DNA from: Flavobacterium psychrophilum
GTDB taxonomy: Bacteria > Bacteroidota > Bacteroidia > Flavobacteriales > Flavobacteriaceae
Direction: 5' to 3'
Length of the DNA stretch: 17,178 nt
Assembly (NCBI GenBank): GCA_945869365.1
Contig: CAMBOW010000038.1
Location: forward strand, 1-17,178
Shown: positions 1 to 6,184 of the stretch, in pieces
Numbering within the stretch: the stretch's first letter is position 1
Layout of the letters: every line of letters begins with the position of its first letter
Translations under genes and position numbers: made by a program
Notes under the pieces: model-generated
What the model was told of the DNA's origin: nothing
What the model saw: the letters and a program-made list of their open reading frames with translations, nothing else
Databases searched by the model: none

Positions 1-81
1 TGGGGAGAGCAGGATTCGAACCTGCGAAGTTCACACAGCAGATTTACAGTCTGCCCTCGTTGGCCGCTTGAGTATCTCCCC
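1..81 (-). tRNA. tRNA-Tyr (anticodon GTA)
   Basis: Read on the minus strand this folds as a class II tRNA. The acceptor stem GGGGAGA (plus 75-81) pairs with TCTCCCC (plus 2-8), with discriminator A at plus position 1. The anticodon stem GCAGA/TCTGC encloses a loop with GTA (complement at plus 45-47). The T arm has the GGTTCGAAT core, and a longer variable arm is present, as expected for bacterial tRNA-Tyr. It lies 30 bp downstream of tRNA-Thr and is probably on the same transcript. Whether a CCA tail is encoded cannot be seen because the gene touches the window edge. Confidence 0.95.
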
Positions 82-111
82 AACTTTTTTTATTTTTCAT
101 ATGCTTTTTAG

Positions 112-185
112 AGCCGGCGGAGGGACTCGAACCCACGACCTGCTGATTACAAATCAGCTGCTCTAGCCAACTGAGCTACGCTGGC
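112..185 (-). tRNA. tRNA-Thr (anticodon TGT)
   Basis: This is a cloverleaf on the minus strand. The acceptor strand GCCAGCG (plus 179-185) faces CGCCGGC (plus 113-119). The D arm has AGCTCAGTTGG, the anticodon stem-loop is CTGAT-TTGTAAT-CAG with TGT (complement at plus 149-151), and the T loop is TTCGAGT. Two oddities are visible: an A4:C69 mismatch in the middle of the acceptor stem and a T50:T64 opposition in the T stem. The discriminator base is T. It follows an intrinsic terminator and its own candidate promoter, and is followed by tRNA-Tyr. Confidence 0.95.
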
Positions 186-194
186 ATATACAAT

Positions 195-222
195 AAAAAA
201 AGTCCGCTATTTCTAACGGACT
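195..222 (-). terminator. Intrinsic terminator after hpf
   Basis: On the minus strand the arms AGTCCG and CGGACT (plus 217-222 and 201-206) extend inward by three more pairs (one T-G) to close a GAAA tetraloop. That makes a 9-bp stem with a GNRA loop, followed at once by seven T residues (A run at plus 195-201). It should end the hpf transcript about 55 nt after the stop codon. The candidate tRNA promoter sits directly against its 5' arm. Confidence 0.85.
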
Positions 223-223
223 G

Positions 224-253
224 CAAATGTATATTATTTTGTTTTTTAATCAA
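224..253 (-). promoter_or_regulatory. Candidate promoter for tRNA-Thr/tRNA-Tyr
   Basis: On the minus strand, TTG (plus 251-253) is followed by exactly 19 nt and then TACATTTG (plus 224-231). This matches the Bacteroidota primary sigma consensus TTG-N19-TAnnTTTG. A start site 5 to 7 nt downstream would fall near plus 217-219, inside the 5' arm of the terminator at 195-222. The two tRNA genes are the first genes downstream. Confidence 0.7.
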
Positions 254-277
254 AACATTTTTCTTTAAAATTTTACA

Positions 278-580
278 CTAAATATGCTCCCTTGTTTTTT
301 CTTTTCGCTTTACTACCAAACGCTCCAAAGATTCTGTCGCCAACTCAACTGCTTCTTCAAAAGTTTTACACTGTTTCTTTACGATGAAGTCATCTCCAGG
401 AACGTGAATCTTTATTTCAACTGTTTTATTTTCTTTGTCACTTGTGTTTTCAACTTTCAAAAAAACATCAGAGGCAACAATTTTATCGTAATACTTTTCT
501 AATTTACTCATGCGATCTTCAACAAAATCGACTAATTTACGATCTACTGTAAAATTGACAGCGTGCACATTAACATTCAT
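278..580 (-). CDS. hpf: Short ribosome hibernation-promoting factor (HPF/RaiA family)
   Basis: The 100-residue product matches the HPF/RaiA (YfiA) fold: MNVNVHAVNFTVD at the N-terminus, the helix LVDFVEDRMSKLEKYYD at about 17-33, a beta strand with VEIKIHVPGDD at about 54-64, and a second helix around 74-92 ending in a basic tail (VKRKEK). Family members bind the 30S decoding region and inactivate ribosomes in stationary phase. The length corresponds to the short form; the C-terminal dimerisation domain of long HPF is absent. It starts 31 bp after the xerC stop and is probably co-transcribed with it. No Shine-Dalgarno is visible, as is normal here. The stop is TAG, then an intrinsic terminator follows. 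RaiA versus HPF naming cannot be settled from sequence alone. Confidence 0.9.
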   Translation of the reverse strand: MNVNVHAVNFTVDRKLVDFVEDRMSKLEKYYDKIVASDVFLKVENTSDKENKTVEIKIHVPGDDFIVKKQCKTFEEAVELATESLERLVVKRKEKTREHI

Positions 581-611
581 ACCATTAAATTTAAATTAAA
601 CATTGCCAGAA

Positions 612-1508
612 TTATTTTTGATTTCTAGGATGTGCCGTTTCGCATACTTTCTTTAGCTCTGCTAAACTACTGTGTGTGTACACCTGCGTAGAAGCCAAAC
701 TAGAATGTCCCAATAATTCCTTTACCGAATTGATGTCTGCTCCATTGTTTAGAAGGTGAGTTGCAAAGGTGTGGCGCAAGATGTGCGGGCTTCTTTTTAC
801 CTTCTCGGAAACAGCACTAAAGTAATGATTAATTATGCGATACACAAAGGAATCACTCAATTTAACACCCTTTGAAGTTAAGAAAAAATGATGCTGATCT
901 TTAATTTGCTCTAAACTAGCTCGTTCGGATTTATATACATTTATTTGATCAACCAAAACGGGATGAATAGGCATAATTCGCTCCTTATTGCGTTTGCCCA
1001 GCACTTTCAATGTGGCATTATACAAATCGACAGCGGCCAGCTGCAGCTCAATAAGCTCTGCTCTTCGAATTCCGGTGGTATAAAACAAATCGATGATTAA
1101 TTTATCCCGTATGCCTTCAAATCCATCTGGGAAAGTCAAATGAGTTAACACCTGATCTACTTCTGATTCCGAAAAAGGAATCTGAATTATTTTGGGAGTT
1201 TTTAAGGCCTTGTGTTTAATCAACGGACTAACCTCAATTTGTTTGGCCTTGAGTAAAAATTTGTAATAGGCCTTGAGAGACGAGATTTTGCGATTTATGG
1301 AGGAGTTAGCAATTCCTTGATCTACCATCCACACAATCCAGCTGCGTATTTGGCTATAATTTACTTCTGTCAAATTAGCTTGATCAAACTCGTTTGTCAA
1401 AAACAAGGTAAAGAATTCCAAATCTTTGGCATATCCATTTACGGTGTGCATCGAGTATTTTTTCTCTAATGCCAAATAATCTCGAAATGCTTGTTGATTT
1501 TGATCCAT
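612..1508 (-). CDS. xerC: Tyrosine recombinase, XerC/XerD type
   Basis: The 298-residue protein is the normal length for chromosomal Xer recombinases, which resolve chromosome dimers at dif. The N-terminal SAM-like core-binding domain spans about 1-95 and the catalytic domain about 105-295. The full catalytic set is present: R148 (TGIRRAEL), K172 (GKRNKER), H242 and R245 (HILRH), H268 (LGHSS) and nucleophile Y277 (TQVYTHSS). This spacing is nearly that of E. coli XerD. The gene sits between rpsU and hpf with no integrase-type neighbours, so it is a housekeeping recombinase rather than a phage or island integrase. Its ATG comes immediately after the T run of the rpsU terminator, so expression needs readthrough or a promoter inside the hairpin. 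Assignment to XerC rather than XerD rests on the conserved flavobacterial neighbourhood as I remember it. Confidence 0.92.
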   Translation of the reverse strand: MDQNQQAFRDYLALEKKYSMHTVNGYAKDLEFFTLFLTNEFDQANLTEVNYSQIRSWIVWMVDQGIANSSINRKISSLKAYYKFLLKAKQIEVSPLIKHKALKTPKIIQIPFSESEVDQVLTHLTFPDGFEGIRDKLIIDLFYTTGIRRAELIELQLAAVDLYNATLKVLGKRNKERIMPIHPVLVDQINVYKSERASLEQIKDQHHFFLTSKGVKLSDSFVYRIINHYFSAVSEKVKRSPHILRHTFATHLLNNGADINSVKELLGHSSLASTQVYTHSSLAELKKVCETAHPRNQK

Positions 1509-1556
1509 AAAAAAACCGTTCGTTTCAAAGGTACTAATCTTTGTGAACGAACGGTT
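1509..1556 (-). terminator. Intrinsic terminator after rpsU, abutting the xerC start
   Basis: The perfect 11-bp arms AACCGTTCGTT and AACGAACGGTT (plus 1514-1524 and 1546-1556) are extended inside by a second 5-bp pairing, CAAAG with CTTTG (plus 1526-1530 and 1539-1543). On the minus strand seven T residues follow directly (plus 1509-1515), and the xerC ATG is the next codon. It lies about 20 nt after the rpsU stop. Confidence 0.85.
1526..1533 (-). promoter_or_regulatory. Candidate -7 box for xerC inside the terminator hairpin
   Basis: On the minus strand TACCTTTG fits TAnnTTTG and lies in the inner part of the rpsU terminator. A start 5 to 7 nt downstream would give a leader of about 12 nt before the xerC ATG and would remove the hairpin's 5' arm from the transcript. 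No TTG is found at the expected -33 distance, so the call is weak. Confidence 0.3.
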
Positions 1557-1577
1557 CTGTGAATTTAAAAAGTAGGA

Positions 1578-1772
1578 CTAACTTTCTAAGTTGTCTCGCA
1601 TGTTTTGAATGTAAGCCGCTTTCTGGAATTTCATTCTATTGGACACTGAAGGTTTAATAAAAGCTTGCCGTGCACGCAACTGACGAACAGTTCCAGTTTT
1701 GTCAAATTTTCTTTTATAGCGCTTTAATGCTCTATCGATATTTTCTCCGTCTTTAATTGGTATAATTAACAT
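1578..1772 (-). CDS. rpsU: 30S ribosomal protein bS21
   Basis: The 64-residue basic protein starts MLIIPIKDGENIDRALKRYK and continues with the KFDKTGT segment and a long Arg/Lys-rich helix, as in bS21. It lies at the 30S platform next to the 3' end of 16S rRNA. In Flavobacteriia, bS21 with bS18 and bS6 is known to sequester the anti-Shine-Dalgarno, and a tyrosine at position 54 is important. Here residue 54 is Y (KAAYIQ). The gene has its own promoter (1802-1831), a strong Shine-Dalgarno (1781-1788) that other genes in the window lack, and a terminator just after the stop. It stands at the head of a block with xerC, hpf and tRNAs. The identity is secure. Confidence 0.97.
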   Translation of the reverse strand: MLIIPIKDGENIDRALKRYKRKFDKTGTVRQLRARQAFIKPSVSNRMKFQKAAYIQNMRDNLES

Positions 1773-1780
1773 AATATAGA

Positions 1781-1788
1781 CACCTCCT
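1781..1788 (-). promoter_or_regulatory. Strong Shine-Dalgarno of rpsU
   Basis: The minus strand reads AGGAGGTG, an uninterrupted 8-nt match to the canonical anti-Shine-Dalgarno, with 8 nt before the ATG. The leaders of hpf, xerC, acd, the HhH gene, PspC, CBS, porin, T9SS, susC, susD and both small lipoprotein genes show no such motif. This ribosome-binding site also confirms the rpsU start. Confidence 0.9.
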
Positions 1789-1801
1789 CTCGTTAAGGCC
1801 G

Positions 1802-1831
1802 CAAATGTAATTAATAATTAATAAGTAACAA
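1802..1831 (-). promoter_or_regulatory. Promoter of rpsU
   Basis: On the minus strand, TTG (plus 1829-1831) is followed by 19 nt and TACATTTG (plus 1802-1809), an excellent Bacteroidota -33/-7 pair with the same spacing and same -7 octamer as the tRNA promoter. The predicted start near 1796 gives a leader of about 25 nt carrying the Shine-Dalgarno. An 11-bp direct repeat, AATTAATAATT, occurs at 1809-1819 and 1830-1840 with a 21-bp period, which may add upstream bending or binding. Confidence 0.75.
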
Positions 1832-1882
1832 TTAATAATTGAAAAAAATATAATATCTACTTACAAATTCTACTTTTCCCGC

Positions 1883-1912
1883 AATTTGGAATTTGGTCCC
1901 GAAGGCTCGGGA
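1883..1912. repeat. Short hairpin with AATTTGG tandem, 3' of acd
   Basis: Two copies of AATTTGG (1883-1889 and 1890-1896) are followed by the perfect inverted repeat TCCCGA-AGGC-TCGGGA (1897-1912). It lies 15 bp past the acd stop and could form an RNA hairpin there, but no T run follows on either strand, so it is not a classic terminator. It resembles short dispersed intergenic elements I recall from Flavobacterium genomes; no second copy is visible in this window. Confidence 0.45.
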
Positions 1913-1927
1913 TTCAGTATTGACAAA

Positions 1928-3100
1928 TTAGTGCTTCACTGCTGGCTGGTAATTTTGTTTGTCTATAATCATCTTGGACAATATTTCTCTCAAAATTTCT
2001 GAAGTGCCTCCACCAATAGGCCCTAAACGACTGTCGCGCAACAAGCGAGCCATTGGATATTCTTCCATATAACCATAACCGCCCAACATTTGCAAGCAAC
2101 TGTAAATGGCTTCATCAGCCACCTTGGTAGATTTTAATTTGGCCATCGTGGCTTCTTTCACCACATATTCGCCCTTATTTAATCTAGCTATAGCTGCATA
2201 ATTAAAGACCTTGCAATGCTCCACCTCTGTAGCATGATCAACCATTGTGTGTCTCAAGGCTTGAAAACTATTGATCTTAACGCCAAATGCTTCGCGCTGT
2301 GACATGTAATCAATGGTATAATCTATCGCATATTCGGCACGGGCATGTGCGTTAATTGCCATAATTAAGCGTTCCAAAGCAAAGTGCTGCATGATGTACG
2401 GAAATCCTTTTCCGGCTTCGCCCATTAGGTTACTAGCTGGAATGACTACGTTGTCAAACGCAATCTCAGCAGTATCTGAAGCGCGCCAACCTAACTTATC
2501 CAATTTAGTTGCGCTAATCCCTTTGAGGTTTGTGTCTGCCAAAAAAATACTGATGCCTTTGTTGCCCAATTCAGGATTGGTTTTGGCTGCTACTATATAG
2601 TAATCGGCATAAACCCCATTGGTGATAAATGTTTTTGATCCGTTTAACACGTAGGAATCGCCTTGCAACACAGCAGTAGTTTTCATTCCTGCTACATCAC
2701 TACCTCCAAATGGCTCAGAAATACACAAGGCACCTATTTTATCGCCCGAAATACTAGGAGCCAAATAATCTTGTTTAATTTGCTCACTTCCTTCGGCATG
2801 AAGGTGCGTCATGGCTAAATAAGCATGTGCCCACATGGCTGCTGCAAAGCCTGATGATTTAATTTTTTGCAATTCTTCTAAAAAAATAACGGTATAAAAC
2901 AAATCTAAATTTAATCCGCCATAGGCCTCTGGATAATTGAGCCCAAAAAAACCCATCTCACCCATTTTTTTCCAAATAAACCGTTCAATAGTACCTGTTT
3001 TTTCCCATTTTTCAATATGAGGAACTACTTCTTTTTGTAAAAAGTCTTGAAAACTTGTCCTAAATAAATCGTGTTCTTCTGTAAAGTAAATCGAGTTCAT
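1928..3100 (-). CDS. Acyl-CoA dehydrogenase (IVD/LCAD-like active site)
   Basis: This 390-residue FAD enzyme should catalyse alpha,beta-dehydrogenation of an acyl-CoA in the cytoplasm. The order is the helical N-domain (about 5-122), beta domain (about 123-220, with signature CISEPFGGSDVAGMKT at 126-141) and C-terminal helical domain (about 230-380, with QREAFG at 268-273 and the second signature around 337-369). In many family members the catalytic base is the Glu of a YEGT motif; here that position is Gly (IGGGTSEI, about 362-369). The LERL motif with E243 matches where isovaleryl-CoA and long-chain enzymes keep their base, so the protein is probably active. I chose the ATG at 3100; two in-frame TTG codons lie just before it. 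It is the last gene of the run starting at the porin. The substrate cannot be told. Confidence 0.9.
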   Translation of the reverse strand: MNSIYFTEEHDLFRTSFQDFLQKEVVPHIEKWEKTGTIERFIWKKMGEMGFFGLNYPEAYGGLNLDLFYTVIFLEELQKIKSSGFAAAMWAHAYLAMTHLHAEGSEQIKQDYLAPSISGDKIGALCISEPFGGSDVAGMKTTAVLQGDSYVLNGSKTFITNGVYADYYIVAAKTNPELGNKGISIFLADTNLKGISATKLDKLGWRASDTAEIAFDNVVIPASNLMGEAGKGFPYIMQHFALERLIMAINAHARAEYAIDYTIDYMSQREAFGVKINSFQALRHTMVDHATEVEHCKVFNYAAIARLNKGEYVVKEATMAKLKSTKVADEAIYSCLQMLGGYGYMEEYPMARLLRDSRLGPIGGGTSEILREILSKMIIDKQNYQPAVKH

Positions 3101-3124
3101 CAACAAAGGTTTTGTATTATTATT

Positions 3125-3991
3125 TTAGAAGCCCAAATATAAGGCAATAATATTGATTTTATCAACGGGAAATTGATCGATTTTTGGTAAATCCTCAATT
3201 GAAATTGGTTTTTCACTTTTGCTTCTGTAAATTAGTATTGCCTTTGCATTTCCATAATTTAGATAGGGGATTTGCATCAACTCTTTTAAACTGCATGTAT
3301 TAATATTTATTTTTTGGATAACCGGCACATGGCTTACTTCAAAGTTAATTTTGAGTAATTCAATTACTTCCGGATGCAATCCCCAGATGAAGTTCATTTG
3401 TTCCATACTTACAAATGCACCTAATTTTTGGCGCGCTTGTATAATGCGTTCGGACAAGCCATCGCCTATTCCATGAATTTTCTTCAAGTCTTCGGCAGAG
3501 GCCTGATTGATGTCAATTTTTACAATTGGCGCTGAGGATTTATTTTTAGAAGGATACAAGCTGATTTTTCGTGCCTGCGTTACCCAGTCTGGAAACTTAA
3601 AATACGGTCGTAGAACTTGCAATATCGAATCGGGAACTTGGGTAATTTGTTGAAATTCTTCAGCCGAATTCACATACAAATTTCGCTGACGATAGGCCCG
3701 TAATCGATTGATTTCCGGGAGCGACATGCCAAATTTATACGCTTTATAATCACTAATAAAATTGGGATTGAACGGGTAAATAGGAAATGATTTTCGTTGA
3801 AACGGGTCTTCTTTATTGGGGCTTGCACGCACATATTCCCATGTTGACAATCTGGGTTTAGTGTTTGGCATAGCGAGAACCCGGTAGTAAAGGGCTTGCA
3901 GACCGGCAATAGAAATAAGCAAGGCAACTAAGGCAATTTGCTGGGACTTGGAAAATTCAAAAAAGAAGGTAAAGGCGTGTAATTTTTTCAT
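3125..3991 (-). CDS. Membrane-anchored helix-hairpin-helix protein, ComEA-like
   Basis: The 288-residue protein has one N-terminal membrane segment (about 18-38, LVALLISIAGLQALYY) and then, probably in the periplasm, three helix-hairpin-helix regions: about 75-130 (FNPNFISDYKAYKFG), about 158-215 (IDINQASAEDLKKIHGIGDGL) and about 227-288 (ININTCSLKELMQIPYLNYG). The I-N-x-A/C-S/A-x-x-E/D-L-x-x-I-P/H-x-x-G/N pattern is the ComEA-type DNA-binding motif. ComEA captures incoming DNA during natural competence. Bacteroidota carry similar anchored proteins whose role is unproven, so competence is only an inference. It lies 23 bp after PspC-like and 24 bp before the acd start. Binding of DNA or of another partner is possible. 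Confidence 0.82.
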   Translation of the reverse strand: MKKLHAFTFFFEFSKSQQIALVALLISIAGLQALYYRVLAMPNTKPRLSTWEYVRASPNKEDPFQRKSFPIYPFNPNFISDYKAYKFGMSLPEINRLRAYRQRNLYVNSAEEFQQITQVPDSILQVLRPYFKFPDWVTQARKISLYPSKNKSSAPIVKIDINQASAEDLKKIHGIGDGLSERIIQARQKLGAFVSMEQMNFIWGLHPEVIELLKINFEVSHVPVIQKININTCSLKELMQIPYLNYGNAKAILIYRSKSEKPISIEDLPKIDQFPVDKINIIALYLGF

Positions 3992-4014
3992 GGCGTATAA
4001 TTGGTTTAAAGGTG

Positions 4015-4242
4015 TCAGAGATCAAAAACAGAGCTCCGTTTAGATCGAATCAAGTCTTTCAATCGGAGCCAAAAGGCAAGCGTCAAATAAACCCCAAACC
4101 ATAATCCTGCGGTTACAAACGAAATATAAATAAAAAACAGGCGTACGCTGTTGGCTCGCATACCCAAACGATCTGCCAAACGGGAAGAAACGTGGAATCC
4201 GTGTTTTTCGAAAAAATATTTTAATTGTATAACAAACGACAT
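4015..4242 (-). CDS. Small PspC-domain membrane protein
   Basis: This 75-residue protein looks like the PspC family: a short amphipathic N-terminus (MSFVIQLKYFFEKHGF), then RLADRLGMRANSVRLFFIYISFVTAG as the PspC core, a hydrophobic stretch through about residue 59 (LWFGVYLTLAFWL), and a basic tail with RSKRSS. PspC proteins in enterobacteria sense envelope stress with PspB; stand-alone copies in Bacteroidota have no settled role. No PspA or PspB partner is seen in the window. It is 64 bp after the exonuclease stop and 23 bp before the HhH gene. Assignment rests on the core motif and length only. Confidence 0.72.
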   Translation of the reverse strand: MSFVIQLKYFFEKHGFHVSSRLADRLGMRANSVRLFFIYISFVTAGLWFGVYLTLAFWLRLKDLIRSKRSSVFDL

Positions 4243-4306
4243 AGTGGAGCGAGTAATTACTGTGCTGTAAAACTAAAAAAAAGAAGTGAGTTCCGGCCTA
4301 ACTTTT

Positions 4307-4795
4307 TTATTTTAACATATACAATTTGGCACAAGCCCGCGCATCCGATAAGGCTTCGTGGTGTTGCAAGTCAATGTTGTTTTGGGCGCTACAATAACTA
4401 AGGTTTGCTGGTTTGTATCCTTTGGCTCTGTATATTCTACACGTACATTCCCAACGTTCGGCCAAGGCCAATTCCTGGTAATCTAGCCGGTAATAGTCCA
4501 TGGTTTTTGCCAAGACATTGCGGTCAAATTGTTCGTTGTGTGCCACAAGTAATTGGCCCTGTAACCTAATCTTTATCTCAGGATATACCTGAAAAAATGT
4601 AGATTGCCGCAGGGTGTCTTGAGGCTGTATGCCGTGCACCCGAATATTGTGATAAGAATATTCGTTGTTGGGAGGTTGAATCAAGGTGTAATATTCATCA
4701 ACAATTACACTATTTCGCACCGTAACTATGCCAACCGCGCAGGCACTATAAAATTGCCCCGTAGCCGTTTCAAAATCGATGGCCGTGAAATTCAT
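4307..4795 (-). CDS. DEDDh 3'-5' exonuclease (DnaQ-like)
   Basis: The 162-residue protein is just the exonuclease fold. Exo I is FTAIDFETA with D6 and E8, Exo II is VAHNEQFDRNVL with D91, and Exo III is HHEALSDA with H146 and D151, so all metal-binding residues and the catalytic His are present. Relatives include the epsilon subunit of DNA polymerase III, RNase T and oligoribonuclease. The lack of any polymerase, GIY-YIG or BRCT extension argues against PolC or UvrC-like fusions. The ATG directly follows the TAA of the CBS gene (zero gap), suggesting translational coupling. Whether the substrate is DNA or RNA cannot be told from sequence. Confidence 0.88.
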   Translation of the reverse strand: MNFTAIDFETATGQFYSACAVGIVTVRNSVIVDEYYTLIQPPNNEYSYHNIRVHGIQPQDTLRQSTFFQVYPEIKIRLQGQLLVAHNEQFDRNVLAKTMDYYRLDYQELALAERWECTCRIYRAKGYKPANLSYCSAQNNIDLQHHEALSDARACAKLYMLK

Positions 4796-6157
4796 TTATT
4801 TGATGGTACCGATGATATCGTATTTGGTCACAATATGGTGTTTGCCGTTTTCTAATGCAATTAACACCGCTTGGTTCTCTTTAGAAAACAAATGGGTGAT
4901 TTCTTGAATTGGGGTATTGCCTTGTACAATCGGATAGGGTTTACCCATCACCTCACGTATTGGTTTATCGGCCGCATTTTTATCGGACACATACAAATCA
5001 AATAATTTGGATTCATCAACCGAACCCACAAAACCCGTGATGTCTATTACAGGTATTTGAGATATCTTGTATTTGCGCATACGTTCTATGGCATGAGACA
5101 CCAATTCTTCTGTGCGCACCACTACCAAAGGCTGATTGATGTGATCCTTTATCACATCGACTGCTTTGGTAATTTCTTCGTCCAAAAATCCGCGTTCGCG
5201 CATCCAATCATCATTAAACATTTTTCCTACATAGCGGCTGCCCGAATCGTGAAACAACACCACTACAACATCTTCGGGTTTGAAATGTTCTTTTAGCTGC
5301 AACAATCCTTTTATGGCTGATCCCGCTGAATTTCCTACAAATATGCCTTCTTCGAGTGCAATTCTACGGGTATATACTGCTGCATCTTTGTCGGTTACTT
5401 TGGTAAATCCATCAATCAAGGAGAAATCAACATTTTTGGGTAAGATATCTTCCCCAATGCCTTCGGTGATGTACGAATAGATTTCGTTTTCGTCAAAGAT
5501 GCCCGTTTCGTGGTATTTTTTGAACACCGAACCGTAGGTGTCAATGCCCCATATTTTGATATTTGGATTTTGTTCCTTTAAATATTTAGCTGTACCCGAT
5601 ATGGTTCCACCAGTCCCTACTCCCACCACAAAATGGGTAATCTTCCCATCGGTTTGCTCCCAAATTTCGGGTCCGGTTTGCTCGTAATGGGCAATGGCAT
5701 TTGATGGGTTGTCGTATTGGTTTACATACCAAGAATTGGGTGTTTCTTCGCCCAATCGTTTTGATACCGAATAATACGATCGTGGATCGGTAGGTTCTAC
5801 ATCGGTAGGACAAACCACTACTTTGGCGCCTACTGCCCGTAAAATATCCATTTTTTCTTTGGATTGTTTATCTGTAATCACGCAAATCAGTTTATACCCT
5901 TTGACTATGGCAGCCAAGGCCAATCCCATTCCAGTATTACCCGAGGTGCCCTCTATAATTGTGCCTCCCGGTTGCAATCGGCCATCGGCTTCGGCATCTT
6001 CGACCATTTTTACGGCCATTCTATCCTTGACCGAATTGCCTGGATTAAAAGTTTCTACCTTAGCCAAAACTAAGGCATCAACTTCGGCTGTAATTTTGTT
6101 TAATCGCACCAAGGGCGTGTTGCCAATGGTTCCTAAAATATTTTCTGAGTATTTCAT
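4796..6157 (-). CDS. Cystathionine beta-synthase with C-terminal CBS domains
   Basis: This 453-residue PLP enzyme should condense serine with homocysteine to cystathionine. The fold-type II core covers about 1-325: the Schiff-base lysine is K44 (NPGNSVKDR), the cofactor loop TSGNTG is at 71-76, and the phosphate-binding GTGGT is at 181-185. The segment EGIGED (232-237) resembles the EGIG of cystathionine beta-synthases more than plain cysteine synthases, and DSGSRYVGKMFNDDWM (304-319) is typical of bacterial members. Two CBS motifs fill about 335-453, a likely regulatory module, which in the human enzyme binds S-adenosylmethionine. The start lies 27 bp after the porin stop. Reverse activity as cysteine synthase cannot be excluded. 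No cystathionine gamma-lyase gene is nearby. Confidence 0.9.
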   Translation of the reverse strand: MKYSENILGTIGNTPLVRLNKITAEVDALVLAKVETFNPGNSVKDRMAVKMVEDAEADGRLQPGGTIIEGTSGNTGMGLALAAIVKGYKLICVITDKQSKEKMDILRAVGAKVVVCPTDVEPTDPRSYYSVSKRLGEETPNSWYVNQYDNPSNAIAHYEQTGPEIWEQTDGKITHFVVGVGTGGTISGTAKYLKEQNPNIKIWGIDTYGSVFKKYHETGIFDENEIYSYITEGIGEDILPKNVDFSLIDGFTKVTDKDAAVYTRRIALEEGIFVGNSAGSAIKGLLQLKEHFKPEDVVVVLFHDSGSRYVGKMFNDDWMRERGFLDEEITKAVDVIKDHINQPLVVVRTEELVSHAIERMRKYKISQIPVIDITGFVGSVDESKLFDLYVSDKNAADKPIREVMGKPYPIVQGNTPIQEITHLFSKENQAVLIALENGKHHIVTKYDIIGTIK

Positions 6158-6184
6158 ATTTTTATTTATTTCAACTGATCCTAA

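Noticed and set aside
612..1508. Tyrosine recombinase as a sign of an integrated element
   Set aside because: It has the length and residue spacing of chromosomal Xer proteins, sits in a ribosomal and tRNA block, and no attachment-site repeats or phage genes are seen, although tRNA genes are near.
4243..4306. Possible terminator between the exonuclease and PspC-like genes
   Set aside because: A T8 run is present on the minus strand (4275-4282), but the pairing before it is only about 4 bp, too weak to call.
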